A stretch of DNA of 18,708 bases from Porphyromonadaceae bacterium UBA7048 (GCA_002493945.1 DLAL01000014.1:1-18708), one strand, 5' to 3'. Positions 6,014 to 14,551 are shown, counted from the stretch's first letter. Made by a program: numbers and translations. The notes: generated from the sequence alone by a model not told the origin.

Positions 6014-7519
6014 ATGAAAGGAAGAATTCTCACATCGATCATCGCGGGAGCCGCGCTTGTGGCCGGCGTCACCGCATTCGTCGCCTACGCAGGCGATGCA
6101 GGTCAGAATGTCCGGACGACATCCGCATCGGACGAGGCAGTGCCGGGCGGTCCTTCACGCTTCATATCGCAGGACGACTTCATCCGTGCCTCCGAGCAGA
6201 CGGTCAACGGCGTTGTGTCGGTCAAGAGCTTCGCCAGTGTGCGCGGCCGCCAGCAACAGCAGGAGTACTACGGCGATCCTCTCTTTGACTTTTTCTTCGG
6301 TCCGCAGCAGCGTCAGCAGCCGCGCCGCCAGCAGTCTGAACCCCAGCGCCAGCAGCAGATAGGCCTGGGCTCGGGAGTCATCATCACGGCCGACGGCTAT
6401 ATCGTGACCAACAACCACGTCATCGCCGACGCCGAGCGTCTGGAAGTGACTCTCAACGACAACCGCAACTTCGAGGCCACGGTCATCGGCTCCGACCCCG
6501 ACACCGACCTGGCTCTCATCAAAATCGAGGCTCCCGACCTCCACGTCATCCCTATGGGTAAATCGGAGGATCTGCGCGTGGGTGAATGGGTGCTTGCCGT
6601 GGGCAATCCCTTCGGCTTCACGTCGACGGTGACCTCGGGCATCGTCAGCGCCAAGGCGCGCAACATCTCAAGCTCCACGGGCGAGCCTTCGCGCGGCGGC
6701 ATAGAGTCGTACATACAGACCGACGCCGCCGTGAACCGCGGCAACTCGGGCGGCGCGCTCGTCAATCTCAAGGGCGAGCTCGTAGGCATCAACACGGCCA
6801 TCTACTCGCAGACGGGCACATATGCCGGCTGCTCCTTCGCCATCCCTACGTCGATAGTGCAGAAGGTGGTGTCTGACCTGACGAGCTTCGGAACGGTGCA
6901 GCGCGCATATCTCGGCATCGCCTTCCGCGAGCTCACTCCCGAACTCATATCCGAACTCAAGGTGAAGGGCGTCACCTCAGGCATCTACGTGGCCGAAGTC
7001 TCCGACCGCTCCGCCGCTCTCAAGGCAGGCATCGAACCGGGCGACGTCATCGTGACACTCGGAGGCAAGCCCGCACGCTCGACCGCCGAACTCCAGGAGG
7101 CTATCACGAGCTTCAGCCCCGGCGACGAAGTGACCATCGAGTACTACCGCGACGGCCGCAAGCACAGCGCCAAGGCCACGCTGCAGAACAGCCGCGGCGA
7201 CACGGGCGTGACCCGTCCGGCCGACGAGACCTCGCTGGGCGCGAAGATTACGGAACTTGACGCCGACAATGCAGCCCGTCTGGGCATACGCCACGGCGTG
7301 TCGGCAGTCGACGTCGACCCCGACGGACGCTTCGCCCGTGCAGGCATGCGCGAAGGCTTCATCATCCTCTCCATCAACGGCGAGCGCATCTCCAAGCCCG
7401 AGCAGGTGACGGCTATGTTCAAGGCCATCGTCAAGTCGTCGGACGAGAAGGTGATGTTCATCTCCGGTGTATATCCTTCGGGTAAGGCCGCATACTATGC
7501 CGTGCCTCTGACTGACTGA
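6014..7519 (+). CDS. degP: Periplasmic serine protease/chaperone of the DegP/HtrA (Do) family
   Basis: The 501-residue protein begins with a hydrophobic signal segment (ILTSIIAGAALVAGVTAFVAYAG). The trypsin-like domain carries the full triad: His135 in NNHVIADA, Asp165 in DPDTDLALIKI and Ser245 in RGNSGGAL. Two PDZ domains follow, about residues 296-392 (YLGIAFREL; AGIEPGDVI) and 408-500 (RAGMREGFIILSINGE). Between residues about 77 and 117 an unusually Gln/Arg-rich insert interrupted by DPLFDFFFG occupies the LA-loop region, which controls oligomer state in DegP. The family degrades or refolds misfolded envelope proteins and helps outer-membrane barrel traffic. The gene is single, with its own -7 box and a strong terminator. 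degP versus degQ cannot be decided by eye. Confidence 0.95.
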   Translation: MKGRILTSIIAGAALVAGVTAFVAYAGDAGQNVRTTSASDEAVPGGPSRFISQDDFIRASEQTVNGVVSVKSFASVRGRQQQQEYYGDPLFDFFFGPQQRQQPRRQQSEPQRQQQIGLGSGVIITADGYIVTNNHVIADAERLEVTLNDNRNFEATVIGSDPDTDLALIKIEAPDLHVIPMGKSEDLRVGEWVLAVGNPFGFTSTVTSGIVSAKARNISSSTGEPSRGGIESYIQTDAAVNRGNSGGALVNLKGELVGINTAIYSQTGTYAGCSFAIPTSIVQKVVSDLTSFGTVQRAYLGIAFRELTPELISELKVKGVTSGIYVAEVSDRSAALKAGIEPGDVIVTLGGKPARSTAELQEAITSFSPGDEVTIEYYRDGRKHSAKATLQNSRGDTGVTRPADETSLGAKITELDADNAARLGIRHGVSAVDVDPDGRFARAGMREGFIILSINGERISKPEQVTAMFKAIVKSSDEKVMFISGVYPSGKAAYYAVPLTD

Positions 7520-7526
7520 ACGGGAA

Positions 7527-7572
7527 AAAACGTTCTTGCGACGGTGAACCAACGCCGGCACAAGAACGTTTT
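7527..7572 (+). terminator. Terminator after degP
   Basis: AAAACGTTCTTG (7527-7538) pairs perfectly with CAAGAACGTTTT (7561-7572); the A run on one side and the short T run on the other could work in both directions. It starts 8 bases after the degP stop. Confidence 0.8.
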
Positions 7573-7579
7573 ACCTTTG
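7572..7579 (+). promoter_or_regulatory. -7 box of the YtxH/holin-like operon
   Basis: TACCTTTG is a perfect -7 match 46 bases before the first small gene, directly abutting the degP terminator. No TTTG is seen at the normal -33 distance. Confidence 0.5.
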
Positions 7580-7625
7580 TATATTCTTGCATTTAACTGA
7601 ATAACCACCAATAAAACACACAGAC

Positions 7626-7829
7626 ATGAAAGCCTATCCTCTCGTAATCGCAGCCATCGGCGGCGCACTCGTAGGTGCCGCAGCAGCCCTCCTCTTCGCA
7701 CCCCGCAAGGGCAGTGAGACCCGTGAAGCCATCAAGGACTTCATCATCAGCCACGTTCCCGGCATCAAGGCATCCGAGCTCGAAAGCCTCGCTGACCAGA
7801 TTGCCGAAGAAATCAAAGACGTGAAGTGA
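7626..7829 (+). CDS. YtxH domain small membrane protein
   Basis: The 67-residue protein starts with a glycine/alanine-rich hydrophobic segment (residues 5-25) followed at once by LLFAPRKGSETRE, the signature of the YtxH/glycine-zipper family (PF12732). The rest is a charged helix (ELESLADQIAEEIKDVK). Family members are single-pass membrane proteins, often stress induced in Gram-positive bacteria and common beside holin-like genes in Bacteroidota; the biochemical role is unknown. It is the first gene of a tight four-gene operon: one base separates its stop from the next ATG. Confidence 0.85.
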   Translation: MKAYPLVIAAIGGALVGAAAALLFAPRKGSETREAIKDFIISHVPGIKASELESLADQIAEEIKDVK

Positions 7830-7830
7830 T

Positions 7831-8025
7831 ATGAAAGGTCTTCTCACATTCCTGGCCGGCGCCGCCGTAGGCGCTGCCGCTGCCGCTCTGCTGACTCCCA
7901 CCACGGGTCCCGAGCTCCGCGAGCGCATCAGGGTGATACTGCAGAAGCACGGTATCATCCCGGCTGACGACATCGACGAACTCGTCGAGATGATTGCCGG
8001 CCAAATCGAAGAAAACAAGGATTAA
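7831..8025 (+). CDS. Second YtxH-like small membrane protein
   Basis: The 64-residue protein MKGLLTFLAGAAVGAAAAALL... has the same plan as its upstream neighbour: a Gly/Ala helix with GxxxG-like spacing, then LLTPTTGPELRERIR in place of LLFAPRKGSETRE, and an acidic C-terminal helix (DDIDELVEMIAGQIEENKD). The two are diverged tandem paralogues and may form a hetero-oligomer through their glycine zippers (inference). The stop is followed by 84 bases before the Holin-X-like gene; that gap shows no promoter. Confidence 0.8.
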   Translation: MKGLLTFLAGAAVGAAAAALLTPTTGPELRERIRVILQKHGIIPADDIDELVEMIAGQIEENKD

Positions 8026-8109
8026 GAGTACGCGGTGTGACCCGTGCGGACTCTTCCGCGGGTCCGCACGGCGCTGCATACTCGCTGTACCGAATTCAAT
8101 CGTATTATC

Positions 8110-8508
8110 ATGGACACAACCGACGACCGTCCCGACACCGGATTCTCCGGCATCGCCGACACCATCAAGACATACGTTGGGCTGCTGATGGAAGACACCC
8201 GGCTCAACCTGGCCGAGAAGCTCACGCGGCTGATGTCGGCCATCGCAGTGGCCGCCCTGCTCACAGTATTCATCACTGCCGCGCTGCTCTTCCTGTCGAT
8301 AGCCGCCGGCTACGCCATAGCGGAATGGACCGGTCCGCTGTGGGCCTTCGTCATCGTGGCGGGATTCTACGTGCTCCTGATAGCTCTGCTGCTCGTCTTC
8401 CGCACGGCGCTGATAGTCAACCCCGTCGCCCGGTTCATCTCAAGACTCGTACTTCCTGCTCCGCAAAAATCAGAACGAAATGATAAATCTGCCTCCGTTT
8501 CCGAATGA
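8110..8508 (+). CDS. Holin-X / YqjE-like membrane protein (phage holin superfamily III)
   Basis: The 132-residue protein has an N-terminal amphipathic helix (TIKTYVGLLMEDTRLNLAEKLTRL), then two long membrane helices (about residues 43-70 and 76-98) and a basic tail. This is the layout of PF07332 (Holin-X, YqjE, DUF1469), in which ...R..LAEKL... leads into the first membrane helix. I chose the ATG at 8110; an upstream in-frame GTG at 8044 would add 22 residues of poor composition. Despite the holin name no phage genes are near, and the E. coli homologue YqjE is an ordinary inner-membrane protein. Its last 29 bases overlap the next gene, implying translational coupling. Confidence 0.82.
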   Translation: MDTTDDRPDTGFSGIADTIKTYVGLLMEDTRLNLAEKLTRLMSAIAVAALLTVFITAALLFLSIAAGYAIAEWTGPLWAFVIVAGFYVLLIALLLVFRTALIVNPVARFISRLVLPAPQKSERNDKSASVSE

Positions 8509-8764
8509 CCCGGCCGACAACTGGGCCGGCCTCACGCTACACGAAATACGGCTGCGTCGAACGCTGGTGCAGGCACGTATGGAAATACAGAAATTCAAGC
8601 TCGGCACCCAGATGGAGAGGTGCCGCCGCGGCATGCCCTTCGGCGGCCAGGGACGCTCGTCGATATTCTCGCGCATAGCAAGCTCGCTGTCGGTGGCAGA
8701 GTATGCCATACTGGCCTTCAAGGCCGTGCGGCTTCTGCGTCCGCTCTTCCGCCGGAAGAAATGA
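8480..8764 (+). CDS. Small basic protein, YqjK-like in position and layout
   Basis: The 94-residue protein is not recognised by family with certainty. It has a charged helical N-terminal half (LHEIRLRRTLVQARMEIQK), a Gly-rich middle, a weak hydrophobic helix (SVAEYAILAFKAVRLL) and an Arg/Lys end (RPLFRRKK). It overlaps the Holin-X-like gene by 29 bases in another frame. The order YtxH/YqjD-like, YqjE-like, small basic protein with a C-terminal hydrophobic helix parallels E. coli yqjD-yqjE-yqjK; homology to YqjK is inference. The terminator at 8793-8836 ends the operon. Confidence 0.75.
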   Translation: MINLPPFPNDPADNWAGLTLHEIRLRRTLVQARMEIQKFKLGTQMERCRRGMPFGGQGRSSIFSRIASSLSVAEYAILAFKAVRLLRPLFRRKK

Positions 8765-8792
8765 ACGGTATTGCCCGACAGAACGAAACATG

Positions 8793-8836
8793 ATGGAAAG
8801 CGAAGCCGCCTGTGCTGCGTTTTCCATTAATTTTTT
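8793..8836 (+). terminator. Terminator of the YtxH/holin-like operon
   Basis: ATGGAAAGCG (8793-8802) pairs with CGTTTTCCAT (8818-8827) over 10 bp with one G-U, followed by TAATTTTTTC. Confidence 0.8.
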
Positions 8837-8858
8837 CTGCTGACAGAGATAGTCAAAT

Positions 8859-8890
8859 TTTGGCCGTTTGCAAAAAAAATAGTACCTTTG
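8859..8890 (+). promoter_or_regulatory. gyrB promoter
   Basis: TTTG at 8859-8862, a 20-base spacer and a perfect TACCTTTG at 8883-8890. Transcription would start near 8897, leaving a leader of about 60 bases. Confidence 0.75.
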
Positions 8891-8957
8891 TAAGCTATTT
8901 CACGGCTGTGGACACACGGTCGCGGATGCCTACAATTTGAAAATCATTCTTGAAAAT

Positions 8958-10889
8958 ATGGCAGAACAACACGAGGAATACAGCGCCAGTAATATCCAGG
9001 TCCTTGAGGGCCTGGAGGCAGTGCGCAAACGTCCTGCAATGTACATAGGCGATATTTCTGAAAAAGGTCTCCATCATCTTGTATATGAGGTGGTTGACAA
9101 CTCCATCGACGAGGCCCTTGCAGGATACGCCAGAGAAATCAATGTCACAATCAACGAGGATAACTCCATCACTGTCGAGGACGACGGCCGAGGCATACCC
9201 GTGGACATGCACGAGAAGGAGCACAAGAGTGCTCTCGAAGTGGTGCTGACGGTGCTTCATGCCGGCGGTAAGTTCGACAAGGGCTCGTACAAGGTGTCGG
9301 GCGGCCTCCACGGCGTAGGTGTGTCGTGCGTGAACGCTCTCTCGACCTATCTCCGCGCCGAAGTGCACCGCAACGGCAAGCGCTACGTGCAGGAGTACAG
9401 CTGCGGCAAGCCCACCACCGAACTGCGCATCGAAGGCGAGAGCGACCACACCGGTACGGTCATCACCTTCAGGCCCGATGCCTCGATATTCACCGCCACA
9501 GTCTACGACTACGCCACCCTGGCCAACCGCCTGCGTGACCTGGCCTTCCTCAACTCGGGCATCTCGCTGCATCTGACCGACATGCGCCAGACCGACTCCG
9601 ACGGCAAGCCGCGCCGCGAGACATTCTACTCCAAGGACGGTCTCCGCGAGTTCGTGCAGTACATCGACGCCAACAAGGAGTCGCTCATCAACGACGTCAT
9701 TGACCTCAACACCGAGAGCCAGGGCATCCCCGTGGAGGTGGCCTTCACCTACAACACCACCTCGAACGAGAACATCTACTCCTTCGTCAACAACATCAAC
9801 ACCATAGAGGGCGGCACGCACCTGACCGGTTTCCGCCGCGCCCTGACCACCACCCTGAAGAAATACGCCGACGACAACAATCTGCTGAAGAACGCCAAGG
9901 TGGAAATCGCCGGCGACGACTTCCGCGACGGCCTCACGGCAGTCATCTCCGTCAAGGTGATGGAGCCTCAGTTCGAGGGTCAGACCAAGACCAAGCTCGG
10001 CAACAGCGAAGTGGCCGGCGCCGTATCGTCGGCCGTGAGCGAGGCCCTCGCGAACTATCTCGAGGAGCATCCCGCCGAAGCCAAGATCATCGTGGAGAAA
10101 GTGGTGCTGGCCGCCCGTGCCCGCCACGCCGCCCTGGCAGCGCGCCAGCAGGTGCTCCGCAAGACTCCCCTTGTGGGCGGCGGCCTTCCCGGCAAGCTCA
10201 CCGACTGCTCCAGCCGCACGGCCGAGGACTGCGAACTCTTCCTCGTCGAGGGTGACTCGGCAGGCGGAACGGCCAAGCAGGCCCGCGACCGCCGCTTCCA
10301 GGCCGTACTCCCCCTCCGCGGTAAGATTCTCAACGTCGAGAAAGCCCTTGAGCACAAAGTGTTCGAGAATCAGGAAATCGCCAGCCTCTTCCGCGCCCTG
10401 CGCGTGACCATCGGCACCGAGGACGACCCCAAGGCGCCTAACCTCAGCAAGCTCGCATATCACAAGGTCATCATCATGACCGATGCCGACGTCGACGGCG
10501 CACACATCGCCACCCTTCTGATGACATTCTTCTTCCGCCGCATGCGTCCGCTCATCGAGCATGGCCACCTCTTCCTCGCTTCGCCCCCTCTGTACAAATG
10601 CAAGATGGGCAAGAACGAGGAGTACTGCTGGAACGACATGCAGGTGCAGCAGTTCATAGCAAAGTACGGCGAACGCACCTCGATACAGCGCTACAAAGGT
10701 CTCGGCGAGATGTCCGATGAAGAGCTGCGCTACACCACCATGTCGCCCGAACACCGCATCCTCAAGCAGGTGAATATCAGCGATGCCGCCGAGGCCGACC
10801 GCATATTCTCCATGCTCATGGGCGAAGACGTGGGTCCGCGCCGCGACTTCATCGAGTCGAACGCTACTTACGCTAATATCGATGCCTGA
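8958..10889 (+). CDS. gyrB: DNA gyrase subunit B
   Basis: The 643-residue protein is the ATPase and TOPRIM subunit of gyrase, which with GyrA introduces negative supercoils. The GHKL ATPase domain shows EVVDNSIDEALAG with the general base Glu44 and Mg-binding Asn48, DDGRGIP (75-81) and the lid GGKFDKGSYKVSGGLHGVG. The transducer domain follows, then TOPRIM with EGDSAGG (Glu431) and DADVDG (Asp509, Asp511, Asp513). The C-terminal QRYKGLGEM motif is present, and the length is typical for Bacteroidota, which lack the insert found in E. coli GyrB. I start at ATG 8958 (MAEQHEEYSASNIQVLEGLEAVRKRP); an upstream TTG at 8937 is unlikely. It has its own promoter and terminator. ParE is the alternative, but length and start fit GyrB better. 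Confidence 0.95.
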   Translation: MAEQHEEYSASNIQVLEGLEAVRKRPAMYIGDISEKGLHHLVYEVVDNSIDEALAGYAREINVTINEDNSITVEDDGRGIPVDMHEKEHKSALEVVLTVLHAGGKFDKGSYKVSGGLHGVGVSCVNALSTYLRAEVHRNGKRYVQEYSCGKPTTELRIEGESDHTGTVITFRPDASIFTATVYDYATLANRLRDLAFLNSGISLHLTDMRQTDSDGKPRRETFYSKDGLREFVQYIDANKESLINDVIDLNTESQGIPVEVAFTYNTTSNENIYSFVNNINTIEGGTHLTGFRRALTTTLKKYADDNNLLKNAKVEIAGDDFRDGLTAVISVKVMEPQFEGQTKTKLGNSEVAGAVSSAVSEALANYLEEHPAEAKIIVEKVVLAARARHAALAARQQVLRKTPLVGGGLPGKLTDCSSRTAEDCELFLVEGDSAGGTAKQARDRRFQAVLPLRGKILNVEKALEHKVFENQEIASLFRALRVTIGTEDDPKAPNLSKLAYHKVIIMTDADVDGAHIATLLMTFFFRRMRPLIEHGHLFLASPPLYKCKMGKNEEYCWNDMQVQQFIAKYGERTSIQRYKGLGEMSDEELRYTTMSPEHRILKQVNISDAAEADRIFSMLMGEDVGPRRDFIESNATYANIDA

Positions 10890-10902
10890 TACCAAACCAT
10901 AG

Positions 10903-10965
10903 TACACCCGGATGCGTTAGACTATATAAAATATAGTACGGAGCACACCGGGTGTAATTTTTTTC
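10903..10965 (+). terminator. Branched terminator after gyrB
   Basis: TACACCCGG (10903-10911) pairs with CCGGGTGTA (10948-10956) and is followed by ATTTTTTT. The large loop contains a further perfect hairpin, ACTATAT/ATATAGT (10921-10937). Confidence 0.85.
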
Positions 10966-10976
10966 TTTCGCTCATT

Positions 10977-13214
10977 ATGACAAAATCAAATAAAAAGGCT
11001 TCAAATATCCGTGCGGCGGTCGACGCCTATGTGGCGGCTGCCGGTACGGGCACGTTCAACTACCGGCAGGTGTCGGGAGCAATCGGACGCCATACTCCAA
11101 AGGAGATGCGTACTGTGGCGCTGTATCTGGCCGAGCTGGCGTTTGACGGTATAATCATCGAGACTGCGCCGGGCAAGTACAAGTCGCCCACGCGTGCCGT
11201 CGTGGCCGAAGGCGTCTTTGTGCGCCGGAGCAATGGCCGCAACAGTGTCATCCTCGAGCCCGAGGGCGACGAGGTGGCCGTGCCTGACAGCGCGTCGATG
11301 CACGCTCTCAACGGCGACCGCGTCGAAGTGTCGATAGTGGCCCGCATCAAGGGGCAGGACGCGGAGGCCGAGGTGACTAAAATCATTGAGAAGAAAGAAC
11401 AGACATTCATAGGCACTCTGAAGGTAGAGAAGCACTACGCCTATCTTCAGACCGACTCGCGATATCTCGCCGCGGACATCTACATTCCCAAGGCGAAGCT
11501 CAAGGGCGGCGTGACAGGCGACAAGGCCATCGTACGAATCACCGACTGGCCCGAGGACGCCAAGAACCCCACAGGCGAGATTGTCGACATCCTCGGACGC
11601 ACCGGAGACAACACTGCCGAGATGCACGCCATCCTGGCCGAGTTCGGACTTCCGTACCGCTATCCCGAGGCTGTGGAGAAAGCCGCCGACAAGATCGACG
11701 CCGGCATCACCGACGAGGTGGTGGCGGCACGCGAGGACCTGCGCGGCGTGACGACCTTCACCATCGACCCGCGCGATGCCAAGGACTTCGACGACGCTCT
11801 GTCGTACCGCAAGCTCCCCAACGGCAACGTCGAGGTGGGCGTGCATATCGCCGACGTGACGCACTACGTCAAGCCCGGCTCAATCATCGACCGTGAGGCC
11901 GAGGACCGCGCCACGAGCGTATATCTGGTCGACCGCACCATCCCGATGCTCCCCGAGCATCTGTCGAACGGCATCTGCTCGCTGCGTCCCGACGAGGACA
12001 AGCTCACCTTCTCGGTGCTCTTCGAGATGGACGACCATGCACGGGTCATAAATTCGCGCATCGTCCGCACCGTCACCCGCAGCGTGCGCCGCTTCACCTA
12101 CGAGGAGGCGCAGGAAGTGATAGAGACCGGCCGCGGCGACTATGCCGAGGAGATTCTTGCCCTCGACCGTCTGGCCAAGATACTGCGCAAGCAGCGCTAC
12201 GACAACGGCTCGGTGGACTTCGACCGCGTGGAGGTGCGCTTCGACATCGACGAGACGGGCCATCCCACGTCGGTGTTCTTCAAGGAGTCGAAAGACGCCA
12301 ACAAGCTCATCGAGGAGTTCATGCTCCTTGCCAACCGCACCGTGGCTTCGGCCATAGGCATAGTGCCCAAGCGCCGCAAGGCCAAGGCATTCGTGTACCG
12401 CGTGCACGACCAGCCCGACGCCGAGCGTCTGGCCAATCTTGCCGCGCTGGCACGCACCTTCGGCTATAAACTCAAGACCAAGGGCGAACCGCTGGAAATC
12501 AACCGCTCGCTCAACAAGATGCTCGTCGACGTGAAGGGCCGCGGCGAGGAGAACTTCCTGTCTACACTGGCCATACGAACCATGGCGAAGGCCATCTACA
12601 CCACACAGAATATCGGCCACTACGGCCTGGGATTCGAGTACTACACACACTTCACATCGCCTATCCGCCGCTATCCCGACATGATGGTGCACCGTCTGCT
12701 CGACCGCTATCTCAACGGCGGCCGCACCGTCAGTCTTGAGAAACTCGAGGACGAGTGCAAACATTCGTCCGACATGGAGCAGCTTGCCGCCAGCGCCGAG
12801 CGTGCCTCCATCAAGTACAAGCAGGTCGAGTATATGGGCGACCATCTCGGAGAAGTATATACGGGCGTCATATCGGGCGTCACCGAGTGGGGACTGTACG
12901 TCGAGCTCGAAGAGAACAAGTGCGAGGGCCTCATTCCTATCCGCGACCTCGCTGACGACTATTATGACTTCGATGACAAGAACTACTGCCTGACGGGCCG
13001 CAAATACAACAACCGCTACCGCCTCGGCGACCGTATTCAGGTACAGGTAGCCCGCGCCGACCTGCAGCGCAAGCAGCTCGACTTCGTGCTGGTGGACGAG
13101 AAGAATCCGCCGCGCGGACCGGAGACATTCACGGCTCCCCAGAAGAAGGGCGCTCCGCGCCAGCCGTCATATGAGCGCCCCGGCAAGAAACAGCGGCGCA
13201 AAGGCCGCAGATGA
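10977..13214 (+). CDS. rnr: Ribonuclease R
   Basis: The 745-residue protein is a 3'-to-5' exoribonuclease of the RNB family that degrades structured RNA. Domains in order: N-terminal winged helix (about 10-70), two cold-shock/OB domains (about 75-215), the RNB catalytic domain with IDPRDAKDFDDA holding the metal-binding Asp264, Asp270, Asp272 and Asp273, and an S1 domain (about 624-705, GEVYTGVISGVTEWGLYVEL). A basic tail ending KKQRRKGRR is typical of RNase R and may bind RNA or ribosomes. The gene lies 87 bases after gyrB, behind the gyrB terminator; I see no promoter of its own, so some read-through or a weak promoter must drive it. A large hairpin (13221-13253) lies between it and folB. 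Confidence 0.96.
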   Translation: MTKSNKKASNIRAAVDAYVAAAGTGTFNYRQVSGAIGRHTPKEMRTVALYLAELAFDGIIIETAPGKYKSPTRAVVAEGVFVRRSNGRNSVILEPEGDEVAVPDSASMHALNGDRVEVSIVARIKGQDAEAEVTKIIEKKEQTFIGTLKVEKHYAYLQTDSRYLAADIYIPKAKLKGGVTGDKAIVRITDWPEDAKNPTGEIVDILGRTGDNTAEMHAILAEFGLPYRYPEAVEKAADKIDAGITDEVVAAREDLRGVTTFTIDPRDAKDFDDALSYRKLPNGNVEVGVHIADVTHYVKPGSIIDREAEDRATSVYLVDRTIPMLPEHLSNGICSLRPDEDKLTFSVLFEMDDHARVINSRIVRTVTRSVRRFTYEEAQEVIETGRGDYAEEILALDRLAKILRKQRYDNGSVDFDRVEVRFDIDETGHPTSVFFKESKDANKLIEEFMLLANRTVASAIGIVPKRRKAKAFVYRVHDQPDAERLANLAALARTFGYKLKTKGEPLEINRSLNKMLVDVKGRGEENFLSTLAIRTMAKAIYTTQNIGHYGLGFEYYTHFTSPIRRYPDMMVHRLLDRYLNGGRTVSLEKLEDECKHSSDMEQLAASAERASIKYKQVEYMGDHLGEVYTGVISGVTEWGLYVELEENKCEGLIPIRDLADDYYDFDDKNYCLTGRKYNNRYRLGDRIQVQVARADLQRKQLDFVLVDEKNPPRGPETFTAPQKKGAPRQPSYERPGKKQRRKGRR

Positions 13215-13220
13215 CATGAC

Positions 13221-13253
13221 GTCGCCGTCCGGCACTTGCTGCCGGGCGGCGAC
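13221..13253 (+). other. Stable hairpin between rnr and folB, no T run
   Basis: GTCGCCGTCCGGCA (13221-13234) pairs with TGCCGGGCGGCGAC (13240-13253) over 14 bp with one G-U and a 5-base loop. It starts 6 bases after the rnr stop. The lack of a T run makes it a poor intrinsic terminator; it may block 3' exonuclease decay or act with Rho. Confidence 0.7.
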
Positions 13254-13296
13254 AGTTCAGTATCCGTATTCTTATCGCATTTACTTTCCATAATCT

Positions 13297-13665
13297 ATGC
13301 CATCGAAGAAAAGCACAAGCTATATATCAATCAAGGGCCTTAAAATATACGCCTATCACGGAGTGCTCCGTCAGGAGAACGAGGTCGGCAATACTTTCGA
13401 AGTCGACATCGACCTCTACTTCGATGCCGCAGAGGCCATGTACACCGACCGGCTTGACCTGACGGTGAACTACGCCGCAGTGGTCGACATCGTCCGCAAA
13501 GAGATGGCCGAGACATCTGACCTCCTGGAGAATGTGGTGTACCGTATATACAGGACCATCACATCGCGTATGCGCAGAGTCACCGGCGGCCGCATCGCCA
13601 TATTCAAGCCACAGCCCCCCATAGCCGCGGAACTCGACAGTGTCGGCTTCACGTATATATGGTGA
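13297..13665 (+). CDS. folB: Dihydroneopterin aldolase
   Basis: The 122-residue protein has the size and signatures of FolB, which in tetrahydrofolate synthesis cleaves 7,8-dihydroneopterin to 6-hydroxymethyl-dihydropterin and glycolaldehyde in the cytoplasm. The start region IKGLKIYAYHGVLRQENEVGN carries His21 and the catalytic-site Glu27 of the HGVxxxE motif. The end IFKPQPPIAAELDSVGFTYIW carries Lys104 of the KxxPP motif. The enzyme works as a ring of identical subunits. No other folate gene is adjacent. It may be co-transcribed with rnr across the hairpin at 13221-13253, since no convincing promoter lies in between. Confidence 0.94.
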   Translation: MPSKKSTSYISIKGLKIYAYHGVLRQENEVGNTFEVDIDLYFDAAEAMYTDRLDLTVNYAAVVDIVRKEMAETSDLLENVVYRIYRTITSRMRRVTGGRIAIFKPQPPIAAELDSVGFTYIW

Positions 13666-13735
13666 AAAACCATGCCGCACAATAAGTCCCGCAATATTCC
13701 GTTATAATGAATGTTGAACCAATCCTATCTATGAT

Positions 13736-14536
13736 ATGAACTTCAAGACTATAGTTCTCTCGTTGGTATTAGTAATGGCTCTTGCATCCTGTTCGAGTTC
13801 AAAAACTGTCCTTCCATACTTCACGGACCTTGAGGAGTCCGGCACCGGAACTCTCCCGGTGATGGATTACCTGCCGACAGTCCAGCCCGATGACGAACTT
13901 CTCATAAGTATCTCGTCTCCCGTCCCCGAGGCTTCGGCTCCGTACAATGTCCCCTTCACCAATCCTGCATCCCGCGATGCCCTGACCACCGCCACCACGC
14001 CCCGCTATCAGACCTACGTGGTCGACAGCAAGGGCGACATCATCATGCCCATACTCGGCACCATTCATGTGGGCGGTCTCAACGTAGAGCAGATCAAGGA
14101 CCTGATAACCCAAAAGGTGTCGTCGGATATCCATGACCCTCTGGTACAGGTCAGCCTCGTCAACTTCTATGTGTCCGTAGCCGGTGAAGTCAAGAATCCC
14201 CAGCGCATCAAAGTGACCGACAACCGTATGTCGGTACTCGACGCCCTCTCGGCTGCCGGCGACCTCACCGAGTACGGCGAGCGCCGCAACGTGATAGTCA
14301 TCCGCGAGGAAAACGGCCAGCGCACCTACGCGCATCTTGACCTCAACTCGTCGGATGTGCTGACGTCGCCCTACTACTACGTGCGCCAGAACGACTACAT
14401 ATATGTGGCTCCCAACAACATACGCCAGGCCAACTCGAAGTATAACCAGAACAATGCCTTCAAGCTGTCGGTCGTATCAACCATCGTAAGCGGCGTATCC
14501 GTCATCGCGTCGCTCGTTATCGCTCTTACCAGGTAA
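13736..14536 (+). CDS. Polysaccharide export lipoprotein, Wza-like (Poly_export and SLBB domains)
   Basis: The 266-residue protein begins with a lipoprotein signal peptide whose lipobox LASC puts the lipidated Cys at residue 19. A Poly_export domain (about 45-140; QPDDELLISIS, then GDIIMPILGTIHVGGLNVEQIKDLI) is followed by one SLBB beta-grasp domain (about 143-200; VAGEVKNPQRI, LDALSAAGDL). It ends with a hydrophobic helix (about 243-264), as in other Bacteroidota Wza-like proteins; this resembles the C-terminal helix that lines the outer-membrane pore in E. coli Wza. With only one SLBB it is shorter than Wza of E. coli (about 380 residues). It should form the outer-membrane exit for a capsular or exopolysaccharide. 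It is the first gene of a three-gene operon, 15 bases before the kinase gene; no clear promoter was found in the 70 bases upstream. Confidence 0.92.
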   Translation: MNFKTIVLSLVLVMALASCSSSKTVLPYFTDLEESGTGTLPVMDYLPTVQPDDELLISISSPVPEASAPYNVPFTNPASRDALTTATTPRYQTYVVDSKGDIIMPILGTIHVGGLNVEQIKDLITQKVSSDIHDPLVQVSLVNFYVSVAGEVKNPQRIKVTDNRMSVLDALSAAGDLTEYGERRNVIVIREENGQRTYAHLDLNSSDVLTSPYYYVRQNDYIYVAPNNIRQANSKYNQNNAFKLSVVSTIVSGVSVIASLVIALTR

Positions 14537-14551
14537 ACTCATCACTGTATC

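Noticed and set aside
8110..8508. Holin-like gene as evidence of a prophage
   Set aside because: No phage structural, lysis or integration genes are near. The protein belongs to the chromosomal YqjE/Holin-X type and sits with YtxH-like genes.
8895..10907. 670-codon open frame on the minus strand opposite gyrB
   Set aside because: It mirrors the GC-rich codon bias of gyrB. Its translation is low-complexity Gly/Val/Ala/His-rich with no domain, while the plus strand encodes a complete GyrB.
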